Both the position numbers and the translations under genes were made by a program. The notes below the pieces were generated by a model. The model was not told the DNA's origin. It did no database searches and saw nothing but the letters and a program-made list of their open reading frames with translations. From a candidate division Zixibacteria bacterium DG_27 (GTDB lineage Bacteria; Zixibacteria; MSB-5A5; DG-27), in the NCBI GenBank assembly GCA_001302725.1, contig LIZU01000007.1, forward strand, positions 1 to 15,237: DNA of 15,237 bases. Reading direction: 5' to 3'. Shown piece after piece: positions 1-7,495 of this stretch (its first letter is position 1; each line of letters begins with the position of its first letter).

Positions 1-1401
1 ATCCTTATCGTTGATGTAGGTGATGTGTAGCGAGTCATCAACAGTCTCTGCCATGCTCGACCAGTGGTCGCTGTCACACTCTCCGGGCCAGCAGTCGGGA
101 GTCGGGGAGTTGGTCAGGTTCACTACATCTCCCCAGCTGGCGCCGCCATCGCTGGAACCACAGGCATAAAGCTCACCGTTGGACCAGGCGCCCACAGAGT
201 TGTCGTCGTTGGTGAACTGCGTCCACAGGGCGTAAAGGTTGTTGTTCTCGTGCACCCCCAAAGACATCTTGGAGATGCTGCGGTTCCAGGCGCCGGGACT
301 GGAAGCCCACCAACCGTCGGCCACAAAGGTTATGCCTGTGGCCCCCGACCAGTGCCACAACAGACAGGCATCAGTGGAGATGTAACCACCGGCCTCATCG
401 TAATAGGGAGTGTTCCAGAGCAGGTGCAGGTCGCCGTTGTAGTCGTAAACCGCGTCGCAGTCGCAGTAGGCCCGGAGGGTATCTGCGTACTGGTAGTTGG
501 TGACGTTGATCATACCAAAGTTGAAATCCCAAGTCACACCATCGGTAGACTCATAATGGCACAAGTCGTTGTTGTACTGGTTGGGGGCACCCAGGTCTCT
601 CGGATGGGTGTAAGCGATGCAGACCCTGTCAGAGACTCTGGAAGAGGTGAGAACCGCCGAGAGGTCCATCAGGGTGTCGACCTGCTCCAGATCAGCCCAG
701 GTATTCCCCTCGTCATCGGAACGGGTGTAGAGGGTGATAAGAGGGTCTCCACCGCTGGCTCTGCGCTCGTTGCAAATAATGTGAATGCGGCCACTGCGGT
801 CTACAGTCTCGTAAGGCCAGATGTAATAGTTTGGCCCGGGACCGACATCCGGGATGTCGATTTCGGTGAAGTCCCCAAATCCACGGAGAATATCGAGGCC
901 CATGCAGGTGTAAAGGGTGTTATTTACACTGTGGTAGGCGGGGACTGCCCGACCATCGGCCAGAACACCTAACTGGGTATAACCGGCACCCTCAGTGCTG
1001 TTGACCTGGGTGCCAACATCCGGCCAGATCCAGACGCCGCTTTCGTCCTTAAAGTTGTAGTAAACCCAGCGGTCGCCCTCCCAGTAATCAATCCCGTTCA
1101 TCCAGACGACGTGAATTCCGCCCTGAGAGTCCTTGACAATGCGGTTGCCAGTGGAGCCGTTGCTCTGGATGTCGTAGTGGGAGGTGCCCACCAGCTCCCC
1201 CGGTGAATCCAGTATGGTCCCAGACTGCAAGGCAATCCCCTGGCCGCAGCTCTGGTGAGAATCGTAGGGATCTGCTAACTTCTCCCTCTGCATCCCCTCT
1301 TCAATGCTGATCTTGGTGATCTTGGAGGCAATCCCCTGACTTGTGAAAGCTACCAGAATCACCATCACGGAAATCAGGAAAAGCTGGTACCTGTTGCACA
1401 T
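1..1401 (-). CDS. Secreted Asp-box (BNR-like) repeat protein, C-terminus beyond left edge
   Basis: The reading frame is open from the ATG at 1401 to the window edge (467 visible codons), so the 3' end is missing. The start is supported by an AGGAGG ribosome binding site six bases upstream. The protein begins with a signal peptide (MCNRYQLFLISVMVILVAF, then a small-residue region ending near GIAS). It aligns almost throughout with the neighbouring gene at 1604-3382, including the Asp-box motifs SDDEGNTW and SSDGGASW, the shared YCDCDAVYDYNG stretch and the DCWP..CDSDHWS block. Asp-boxes are turns in beta-propeller proteins such as sialidases, but no sialidase catalytic set (arginine triad, Tyr/Glu pair) can be assigned. 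By homology with the neighbour, a sorting tail of roughly 125 residues should lie outside the window. Its function beyond being an exported beta-propeller-like protein is unknown. Confidence 0.85.
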   Translation of the reverse strand, partial: MCNRYQLFLISVMVILVAFTSQGIASKITKISIEEGMQREKLADPYDSHQSCGQGIALQSGTILDSPGELVGTSHYDIQSNGSTGNRIVKDSQGGIHVVWMNGIDYWEGDRWVYYNFKDESGVWIWPDVGTQVNSTEGAGYTQLGVLADGRAVPAYHSVNNTLYTCMGLDILRGFGDFTEIDIPDVGPGPNYYIWPYETVDRSGRIHIICNERRASGGDPLITLYTRSDDEGNTWADLEQVDTLMDLSAVLTSSRVSDRVCIAYTHPRDLGAPNQYNNDLCHYESTDGVTWDFNFGMINVTNYQYADTLRAYCDCDAVYDYNGDLHLLWNTPYYDEAGGYISTDACLLWHWSGATGITFVADGWWASSPGAWNRSISKMSLGVHENNNLYALWTQFTNDDNSVGAWSNGELYACGSSDGGASWGDVVNLTNSPTPDCWPGECDSDHWSSMAETVDDSLHITYINDKD

Positions 1402-1493
1402 TTAAGACCTCCTAAATGTTAAGGGTTACGTTACGTCTTGCATAGCTACATAACGGTTTTGAGGAGATAAAGGAACAATTATCCCTCAGCTTT

Positions 1494-1521
1494 AAGTTAA
1501 GCCATACCTCTTTTTTGTCAA
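1494..1521 (-). promoter_or_regulatory. Putative sigma70-type promoter of the left Asp-box gene
   Basis: On the minus strand TTGACA (1516-1521) is followed after 16 bases by TAACTT (1494-1499), a weak -10. The -35 is perfect and is followed by AAAGAGGT, which also occurs in the promoter of the paralogous gene. About 90 bases of leader separate it from the ATG at 1401. The -10 is poor, so real strength is uncertain. Confidence 0.45.
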
Positions 1522-1548
1522 CAATAAACTTGTCTTGCTGAATACGAG

Positions 1549-1575
1549 AACGCCCGGCCAGAGTGACCGGGCGTT
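1549..1575 (-). terminator. Hairpin terminator between the two tandem Asp-box genes
   Basis: A perfect 9-bp inverted repeat, AACGCCCGG (1549-1557) against CCGGGCGTT (1567-1575), with a 9-base loop. It lies about 30 bases beyond the stop codon of the minus-strand gene at 1604-3382. The GC-rich stem suits an intrinsic terminator, but the following sequence on the minus strand is only mildly T-rich. It could therefore act weakly or mainly protect the mRNA 3' end. Confidence 0.5.
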
Positions 1576-1603
1576 GTGCGAAAATTGAACTTCCGCGCCG
1601 AGA

Positions 1604-3382
1604 TTACTTCAGGAGAAGTGCCCTCTTGGCCGCTGTCCCCTCGGAAGTCGTGAGCTTGTAATAGTAAACTCCAGAGGCAACGCTGCCGGCATCCCAGGTG
1701 ACGGTGTGCTCGCCGGCGGGCACGGCCTTATTGACCAAAACCTCGACCTTCTCACCCCGGAGGTTGTAAACGGCAAGCTCCACCTGACCGGAAGTCAGGG
1801 TGATATATCCGATGGTGGTGGAGGCGTTGAAGGGGTTAGGATAATTTTGCTTTAAACCGAAGGCTGTGGGCAAAGGAACCTCCTGCTCCTCAACCCCAGT
1901 TGCAGTCCAGACGTCCACCGTGTCCACAGCTAGATACATCATCGGGTTCTCGGTGTCCACACCCTCGGTCTGGGGAATACCACCGGCGTCCTTGTCGTTG
2001 GTGTAGGTGATGTGCAGGTAGTCGTCAACCTGTTCCCCCAGGGTGGACCAGTGGTCGCTGTCGCACTCCGTGGGCCAGCAGTCGGGAGTTGGAGAATTAG
2101 TGACATTCACCCGCGGGCTCCAGGTGGCACCGCCATCCCTGGAACCACAGACATAAAGCTCACCGTTAGAGTAACCACCAACGGAATTGTCATCATCTGT
2201 GAACTGCGTCCACAGGGCGTAAAGGTTGTTGTTCTCGTCCACCCCCAGAGACATCTTGGAGGCAGAGCGGTTCCAGGCCCCAGGTGCCGAGAGCCACCAG
2301 CAGTTAGCAACTAAGGTTATCCCGGTAGCTTCAGACCAGTGCCATAACAGACACTCAGCAATGGAGATGTAACCCCCGATTTCATCGTAGTAAGGGGTGT
2401 TCCATAAAAGATGCAGGTTGCCGTTGTAGTCGTAAACGGCGTCACAATCGCAATAGGCCCGGATGGTATCCAGGGTCTGGTAGTTGGTGACGTTGACTAT
2501 CTGGGTCCAATCCCAGGTGACTCCGTCCACAGACTCGATGTAGACCATATCGTTGTTGTACTGATCAGGGGCGATGAGAGTTCTGGGGCGGGTGTAAGCG
2601 ATACAGACCTTGTCCGAGATCCGGGAAGAGGTCATAACGGCGGAGAGATCCATGGTGGTGTCCACTATCTCCGGGTCAGTCCAGCTGTTCCCCTCGTCAG
2701 CGGAGCTGGTGTAGATGAACGCATGAGGGTCTCCGGCGACGCCGGTCATTTCGGTGGAGATGATATGAATGCGCTCACTGCGGTCGATGGTTGAATAGGG
2801 CCAGTAGTAATCGTATTCACCCGAAACCTGGGGAACGTCAATCTCGGTGAAGTCCCCAAAGCCCCGGAGAATATCAAGCCCCATGCAGGTGAAAAGCCCG
2901 TTTGCTTCGCTGTGGTAGATGGGGACCGCTCGACCATCGGCCATAATGTTCAACTGGGTATAACCGGCGCCCTGAGTGGTGTTGACCTGGGTGCCTTGAC
3001 CCGGCCAGATCCAGACGCCGGTTTCGTCCTTAAAGTTGTAGTAAACCCAGCGGTCCCCCGACCAGAAGTCGATCCCGTTCATCCAGACGATGTGAATTCC
3101 ACCCATGGCGTCCTTGGCGACACGGTTGCCGGTAGAGCTGTTGGTCTGGTAGTCGTAGTGGGAGGTGCCAATCAGCTCCCCCGGCGAATCCAGCACCGTT
3201 CCCGGCTGGAAGGGAATCCCCTGCCCAGTAGTGTAAGGATGGTCGAAGGGATTTACCAGTTTCTCCCTCTGCATCCCCTCTTCAATCGTGATTTTGGTCA
3301 TTTTGGAGGCGATGGCTTGGCTTGGGAAAGCCACCACAACGACCATCACCAGAGCCAAAAAAAGAACATATCTTTTGTACAT
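1604..3382 (-). CDS. Secreted Asp-box (BNR-like) protein with C-terminal type IX-like sorting tail
   Basis: A 592-residue exported protein. I place the start at 3382 (MYKRYVLFLALVM), not at an in-frame ATG 36 bases upstream. GAGGAG lies just before this ATG, and the shorter form begins directly with a signal peptide (hydrophobic residues 5-20, likely cleavage after AIAS near residue 26). Asp-box motifs occur at residues 227-234 (SADEGNSW) and 414-421 (SRDGGATW), with a degenerate one at 284-290 (SVDGVTW). They indicate a beta-propeller-like fold. Residues 505-592 form the FlgD/Por-secretion type immunoglobulin-like tail, with NYPNPFNASTTI at 513-524 and a terminal LLLK. In FCB-group bacteria this tail directs export across the outer membrane and surface retention. 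Eight cysteines are shared with the tandem paralogue at 1-1401, which fits disulfides in an exported protein. The ligand or substrate is unknown, and no sialidase active site was recognised. Confidence 0.88.
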   Translation of the reverse strand: MYKRYVLFLALVMVVVVAFPSQAIASKMTKITIEEGMQREKLVNPFDHPYTTGQGIPFQPGTVLDSPGELIGTSHYDYQTNSSTGNRVAKDAMGGIHIVWMNGIDFWSGDRWVYYNFKDETGVWIWPGQGTQVNTTQGAGYTQLNIMADGRAVPIYHSEANGLFTCMGLDILRGFGDFTEIDVPQVSGEYDYYWPYSTIDRSERIHIISTEMTGVAGDPHAFIYTSSADEGNSWTDPEIVDTTMDLSAVMTSSRISDKVCIAYTRPRTLIAPDQYNNDMVYIESVDGVTWDWTQIVNVTNYQTLDTIRAYCDCDAVYDYNGNLHLLWNTPYYDEIGGYISIAECLLWHWSEATGITLVANCWWLSAPGAWNRSASKMSLGVDENNNLYALWTQFTDDDNSVGGYSNGELYVCGSRDGGATWSPRVNVTNSPTPDCWPTECDSDHWSTLGEQVDDYLHITYTNDKDAGGIPQTEGVDTENPMMYLAVDTVDVWTATGVEEQEVPLPTAFGLKQNYPNPFNASTTIGYITLTSGQVELAVYNLRGEKVEVLVNKAVPAGEHTVTWDAGSVASGVYYYKLTTSEGTAAKRALLLK

Positions 3383-3511
3383 CTGAGAATCTCCTCTGTA
3401 AGGTTGACCTTTCAGCAAACTCGAAAACTGTGATCGACCACCTCCCTTAGCACAAAATTGAGCAGACAGACGCTACATTTCAACATGAATCCGACTAGTC
3501 TTTCCTTAACT

Positions 3512-3539
3512 TATATAACCTCTTTTGGGCATTTGTCAA
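3512..3539 (-). promoter_or_regulatory. Sigma70-type promoter of the complete Asp-box gene
   Basis: On the minus strand TTGACA (3534-3539) is followed by a 16-base spacer and TATATA (3512-3517), which runs on as TATATAAG so the -10 register is slightly ambiguous. It lies about 130 bases upstream of the chosen ATG at 3382. The block TTGACAAA then AAAGAGGT is shared with the promoter of the left paralogue. Confidence 0.65.
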
Positions 3540-3599
3540 GGTGAAATATCGAGGCACAGGGAAACGAAAAGGGCCTGCTTTCTGAAGGCTGAACTCGCA

Positions 3600-4121
3600 G
3601 ATTAGGTGTCTCAAGCTCATGACTCGCTTTTGGTTGATGGCACCGACCTCACCGAGAGATCAGCTGATGAATTCGGTCTCAGAAGCGACCGGATCGATTC
3701 GGGTTTGACTCCGTGGAAAACATATCAGAGAAATTCATGAGATACTGCCGGAATTGCAGTGTGACCAGGGCACTGCTATGTATCTTCTACGCGAACGATA
3801 CAAGGGGAGCGAATCCATCAACGGTGGAGATAGCGCGGTCATTAAGACTCCAATCGAGGCAATCAGCGACTGCCGCCAGGAGACGATCCTGCAGGGCATG
3901 GCAGCGTGGATGGGCCTCAGTATCAAGCCGAGCCCGGTTTATTGGACGAGATCAATTCGTTGGCTGAGGAGTTGCTGAGAGCCAAGCGCAACTCAGGCTT
4001 GGAGAAATCAGCGGCGGTAACTCATACCGCCCACAGATTCGCCCGCGACACAATCCCCCATGCTCTTCAAGGGATTCAAGAATTGATGCCGAGGTCAGAG
4101 AGAACTGTCAGCCCCAGATGG
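3600..4121 (+). pseudogene. Possible remnant of an unrecognised gene, split over frames
   Basis: No intact gene explains this interval. Three plus-strand pieces look more protein-like than chance. One runs from about 3600 to 3710 (contains DGTDLTERSADEFGL). A second runs from 3709 to about 3905 (contains EIHEILPELQC and TAMYLLRERYKG). A third runs from about 3846 onward (contains PGLLDEINSLAEELLRAKRN). They lie in different frames and would need at least two indels to join. None has a convincing start or ribosome binding site, and I recognise no family. The third piece stays open into the antisense of the SPOR gene at 4122-4574, where it is probably no longer real. It could be a decayed gene, an assembly artefact or plain intergenic DNA. 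Confidence 0.25.
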
Positions 4122-4574
4122 CTAAGACACCCTCACCGGGGTCTCGCTCGGGGGGAGGTAGTGGTCGATCCAGCCCTCCATTGTATATCTATTCAGGATC
4201 TCTCTTTTCACTGATCGCGCTTTCTCCTGGGTGGCATAGGCACCGACACGCACCCGGTACACCAAACCGATGCCCGTAATCTGGGCCTTTTGAACATAGC
4301 CCTTATATCCCCGGGAGATCATCTGAGAGGCGATATTCTGGGCAGCGTACTTGTCCCGGAAAGCTCCCAGTTGAACCGTATAGCCACCGGGGACGGTGGG
4401 CAGACCGTCGGCCTTAACGAGACTTTCTGTCACCTCCGGTTTTGACGGCGCGGCTTCGGGTTTGGCTTCAGTAAGTGGTGGGGTTTCAGCCTCCTCCCTG
4501 GGGGCTTCGCCCTTGCCGCAGCTCAAAGAAACCAGAAGCGCAACCAAAATGAATGCAAACAGCTTCTGAAACAT
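4122..4574 (-). CDS. SPOR-domain lipoprotein
   Basis: A 150-residue protein from the ATG at 4574. An adjacent ATG at 4577 is possible. GAGAGGAG immediately upstream favours these starts over the ATG at 4610, which would lie almost at the predicted transcription start. Residues 1-18 are a lipoprotein signal peptide ending in a lipobox-like SLSC, with Cys19 the likely lipidated residue. Residues 20-60 are a Pro/Glu/Ala-rich linker. Residues 63-138 form a SPOR domain (GGYTVQLGAFRDKYAAQNIA ... YRVRVGAYATQEKA). SPOR domains bind glycan strands lacking stem peptides, typically at division septa, so a periplasmic peptidoglycan-binding lipoprotein is expected. Inner or outer membrane placement cannot be decided. 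An M23 peptidase lies two genes away, but there is no evidence of a joint operon because the MFS gene runs divergently between them. Confidence 0.9.
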   Translation of the reverse strand: MFQKLFAFILVALLVSLSCGKGEAPREEAETPPLTEAKPEAAPSKPEVTESLVKADGLPTVPGGYTVQLGAFRDKYAAQNIASQMISRGYKGYVQKAQITGIGLVYRVRVGAYATQEKARSVKREILNRYTMEGWIDHYLPPSETPVRVS

Positions 4575-4619
4575 CATCTCTCCTCTCAGGTAGACGAATG
4601 GAAGTTCCATTTACCTTCG

Positions 4620-4648
4620 AATATAAGTGGAGTCAATTTGTCTGTCAA
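4620..4648 (-). promoter_or_regulatory. Near-consensus promoter of the SPOR lipoprotein gene
   Basis: On the minus strand TTGACA (4643-4648), a 17-base spacer and TATATT (4620-4625), five of six bases matching the -10 consensus. Transcription would begin near 4613, about 40 bases before the start codon at 4574. Confidence 0.75.
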
Positions 4649-4715
4649 GAACAGAAAGGGTGGCCGAAACAGATTTACACAAAGCATACGCCTTTCTGGT
4701 GAGCTTGACTTTGAT

Positions 4716-4744
4716 TTGTCTCCCCTTCGACTTTCTTTTATAAT
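4716..4744 (+). promoter_or_regulatory. Near-consensus promoter of the MFS transporter gene
   Basis: TTGTCT (4716-4721), a 17-base spacer and a perfect TATAAT (4739-4744), followed by the GTG start at 4775 about 30 bases on. The leader is therefore very short. Confidence 0.7.
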
Positions 4745-4774
4745 GGTCAAAATCTGGTTTGTTAGGTTGACGCT

Positions 4775-6025
4775 GTGAAGTTGTTCTCCGAAAAAGACCC
4801 TCTAAAGCGAGTAACCGGATCCTATTACCTCGCCCAGGGGCTGTACGGTCTTGCGCTGGGAGCGATTCTTCCCGCCTATGTCCTCTTCTTCTGGAGTCGG
4901 GGCTTGAACCTGTTCGAGGTGGCGGTCTTAGCCTCCGTTTTCGAGGGGAGCATCCTCCTCTTTGAGATTCCAACTGGTGCCCTCGCCGATATTTTCGGCA
5001 GAAGGAAATCTGTAATCTCCTCCCATCTTTTTCAGTCTCTCGCGGGTTTGATTTTCATACTCTCCCCGGGTTTCTGGCTCTTCGCCATTGCGGAGGCGAC
5101 CCAGGGATTTGGCGAGACTTTGAAGACCGGGGCCCTGGAGGCCTGGATGGTTGACAACCTGCAGGCGATTGGAGGGGGGGAGAGGCAAGGCCGGACTTTC
5201 GCAGCCGGAGAGAAATTCAACCGTCTCGGTTTCCTCTTGGGGATCCTTTTCGGTGGCTTCTGGGGACATCACTTCCTGAGCCTGGTCTTTTTACCCTTCA
5301 CTGTATTTCATCTGGCCTGCGGCCTCTACCTGTTGAGGTATATGCCGGAATATGATCGGCAATCGACCGAGGGGTCTGGGCGCTGTTCCTCGAAATTGAA
5401 AGAGACTCTCACTGGGGGGCTTAAGTCTATTGCCGCAACGAAGATCGTACTGCTTCTCGTCATTTTTTCGCTCTTTGTAGCATTCGCCGGCGAGACCGTT
5501 GACCAGTACTACCAGATCTATCTTTTCGACCTCTTCTCCCTCGATCCCCGCTATTTCAGCTGGATGCTGATCTCGGCCTCGCTGGTGGTGATTCTCTCGG
5601 TAGGCAAAGTGATGTCCAGAAGCCTGAGCCTAAAAGGTGTAACGTATCTGTTGGGCACAATTGAGGCTATAAAGGTTGTCACAATCCTGGTGTTTGCGCT
5701 TTCCGGGGAGGTGGTGATTGCGGTCTTGGCGTTCATTTTCCTGGAGGTTTTCAAGGGCTGGGAGAGGCCGCTTCTTCTGGATACCATTAATCGTTATATC
5801 CCCTCCGCACAGAGGGCCACCGCGATCTCATTTTTCAGTTTGGTTAACTCCGGAGGCGAAGTCCTGGCGGGACCTATTATCGGCGCTATCGCCTTGGCCT
5901 TCGGCTTAAAGGCTACGTTCATGGCCGGGGCCGCGGTCTTGGCCTTGGGCCTGACCCTGTTTATCTCTGCCGCTGGGATAACTAAGGGGAGAGGGGGAAA
6001 TCTGCTGAACCGTTTAAGGTCGTGA
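4775..6025 (+). CDS. Major facilitator superfamily transporter
   Basis: A 416-residue polytopic membrane protein, the usual length for a 12-helix MFS carrier. The start is GTG at 4775, placed by the promoter just upstream; the ribosome binding site is weak (GTTAGG). The classic motif A between helices 2 and 3 is clear at residues 68-78 (GALADIFGRRK). Hydrophobic segments follow throughout both halves, with a polar central loop around residues 188-215 (EYDRQSTEGSGRCSSK), as expected between the two six-helix bundles. The sequence resembles proton-coupled drug-efflux-type MFS proteins in general, but no substrate can be read from it. The gene diverges from the SPOR lipoprotein gene. Its last 44 bases overlap the end of the convergent M23 peptidase gene, so no terminator is available between them. 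Confidence 0.88.
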   Translation: MKLFSEKDPLKRVTGSYYLAQGLYGLALGAILPAYVLFFWSRGLNLFEVAVLASVFEGSILLFEIPTGALADIFGRRKSVISSHLFQSLAGLIFILSPGFWLFAIAEATQGFGETLKTGALEAWMVDNLQAIGGGERQGRTFAAGEKFNRLGFLLGILFGGFWGHHFLSLVFLPFTVFHLACGLYLLRYMPEYDRQSTEGSGRCSSKLKETLTGGLKSIAATKIVLLLVIFSLFVAFAGETVDQYYQIYLFDLFSLDPRYFSWMLISASLVVILSVGKVMSRSLSLKGVTYLLGTIEAIKVVTILVFALSGEVVIAVLAFIFLEVFKGWERPLLLDTINRYIPSAQRATAISFFSLVNSGGEVLAGPIIGAIALAFGLKATFMAGAAVLALGLTLFISAAGITKGRGGNLLNRLRS

Positions 6026-7271
6026 ACAGGTAGGGTTTTCCCGCGGTTGGAGTTTCCAGTAACTTCAGCGCGAAGAGAAGATCGCGGCTGTGAAGTTTGA
6101 AATCTTCGAGGTAGACCTCCTTGAGCGGTTTCGCCGGAGGGAATTTGACCCTTAAGGGGTTTACGTAGCGCCCGTGGATCCTTATACGGTAATCGAGATG
6201 GGGACCGGTGCTGTCACCGGTGCTGCCGACGTAACCGACTATCTGATTTTGCCTGACCCTGGTGCCGGCGCGGATCCCTTTTCCGTACCGACTGAGATGC
6301 CCGTAAGAGGTGACGATCCCCCCGGGATGCTCGACCTCCACATATCTGCCGAAGCCCCGCTTCCAGCCGAGGTATGTGACCACCCCATCTCCGGCGGAGA
6401 CCACCGGGGTGCCGACCGGGGCGGCATAATCCACTCCCAGGTGGGGACGCCAGATCTTATAAATGGGGTGAAATCGAGCAAAGGAATAACCGGAGGATAT
6501 CCGTCCGTAATCGAGTGGCGAACGAAGTAAGGTTCGACGCAGGGAGTTCCCCTCCAGGTTATAATAGTCACGCCGCCCCTCCGGATCTTGATACAGGAAA
6601 GCGTAGTGATCCTCGTCGGAGAGGTTATAGTGGGCGGCGATTACCTCCCCGTAGACCGGCTCTTCGTCCTCCATCCCGTAGACCTCGTAGATGATTGTGA
6701 AGCGGTCTCCCGGACGGGGATCGGTTAGAAAGTCGATCTCCCAGGCGAAGATGTTTGCGAATTTGAGAATCAACTGGGCACCTTCACCCTCCGAAGAGAT
6801 AGCCTCCCACAGCGAGGTTCTCACCTCCGCAGACAAGGCCTTGAGGGAATAGCCACATCTTTTGGCCTCCAGGGCGGGCAGATAGCCGTCTGAAGTAGAC
6901 CATACCACATACTTATACAAGCCCCCGGGAAGATACTCGAAGCGGGAGATGGAATCTTCTCCGACTAGATGGACTCGGTATTTCTCCCCGGGCTTGGCTT
7001 TCCGGGGATCGAAGATTATCCCCAGGCTCTCGGTGACTAGAGCCACTTTTTGAGGTGAGAGACCCTGTTTGATTAGCTCGTGAAAAAGAGGAACGTTCCT
7101 TCTGATTTCCCCCTCTATTATGTTGGAGCCCAGAGAAGTCCTGGGAGAATCCTGAAGCACCGTGTACACCTCCTCGGGCTTCCGGGAGACACCTCTTAAG
7201 TAGAAGTATAGGAAAGCCCAGAAGATGAAAAGGGAGACCAACAGCACCAGCGAGTATCTTCTCAACCTCAC
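5982..7271 (-). CDS. Membrane-anchored M23 (LytM) murein peptidase, MepM-like
   Basis: 429 residues from a GTG at 7271. Residues 7-27 form an N-terminal membrane anchor. Residues 60-200 match the accessory N-terminal part of MepM/Csd3-type endopeptidases (FANIFAWEIDFLTDPRPGDR at 171-190). The LytM domain spans about 250-375: HLGVD (His277 and Asp281, zinc ligands), YGHLS (His325) and GPHLDYR (His358). These enzymes cut peptide cross-links in periplasmic peptidoglycan. The last motif is HxD at 358-360 rather than the usual HxH, so the third metal ligand would be Asp360. Aspartate can bind zinc, so I do not call the protein inactive. The arrangement of domains and the SSGYS segment (259-263) are otherwise typical. 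The C-terminal 45 residues carry no recognised domain, and their coding sequence overlaps the end of the convergent MFS gene. A 224-base gap separates this gene from amrA upstream. Confidence 0.9.
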   Translation of the reverse strand: MRLRRYSLVLLVSLFIFWAFLYFYLRGVSRKPEEVYTVLQDSPRTSLGSNIIEGEIRRNVPLFHELIKQGLSPQKVALVTESLGIIFDPRKAKPGEKYRVHLVGEDSISRFEYLPGGLYKYVVWSTSDGYLPALEAKRCGYSLKALSAEVRTSLWEAISSEGEGAQLILKFANIFAWEIDFLTDPRPGDRFTIIYEVYGMEDEEPVYGEVIAAHYNLSDEDHYAFLYQDPEGRRDYYNLEGNSLRRTLLRSPLDYGRISSGYSFARFHPIYKIWRPHLGVDYAAPVGTPVVSAGDGVVTYLGWKRGFGRYVEVEHPGGIVTSYGHLSRYGKGIRAGTRVRQNQIVGYVGSTGDSTGPHLDYRIRIHGRYVNPLRVKFPPAKPLKEVYLEDFKLHSRDLLFALKLLETPTAGKPYLFTTLNGSADFPLSP

Positions 7272-7495
7272 AAACCTTGTCTGAGCTTCTGTGCTATCCA
7301 GGTTGACCTCCGCTGAGATTGAGCTTTTCTGAGCCCGCCGATTGGGGCCACGGGTGGCGGAGATTTTTCTTGTCGGTCTCTCTGTCCCGAATGGGCTTGC
7401 AAAAGGCGTTCACGATCTGATCCACCTCGGGTTTGGTTCTCAGGCTCTGAAGCACGGTTTGGGGGAATTTTGGAATTTAGGAGCCTCCTCAGACA

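Noticed and set aside
64..972. Long plus-strand open frame of 302 codons
   Set aside because: It is antisense to the left Asp-box gene, whose frame has a signal peptide, a ribosome binding site and a paralogue. The plus-strand translation is a low-complexity Val/Gly-rich shadow, and the same shadow recurs in pieces opposite the paralogue (2012-2794 and 2912-3433).
3680..3716. Sequence resembling a tRNA T-arm (GGATCGATTCGGG)
   Set aside because: No acceptor stem, D-arm or anticodon arm can be folded around it.
4611..4973. Minus-strand open frame of 120 codons across the divergent promoter region
   Set aside because: It crosses both predicted promoters and the start of the MFS gene, and its translation is Arg/Ser-rich without motifs.
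7290..7470. Short minus-strand frame (about 60 codons, includes RTKPEVDQIVNAFCKPIRD) between amrA and the M23 gene
   Set aside because: It has no ATG and no ribosome binding site, only an internal GTG. It is too short to be the missing radical SAM partner and lacks a CxxxCxxC motif.
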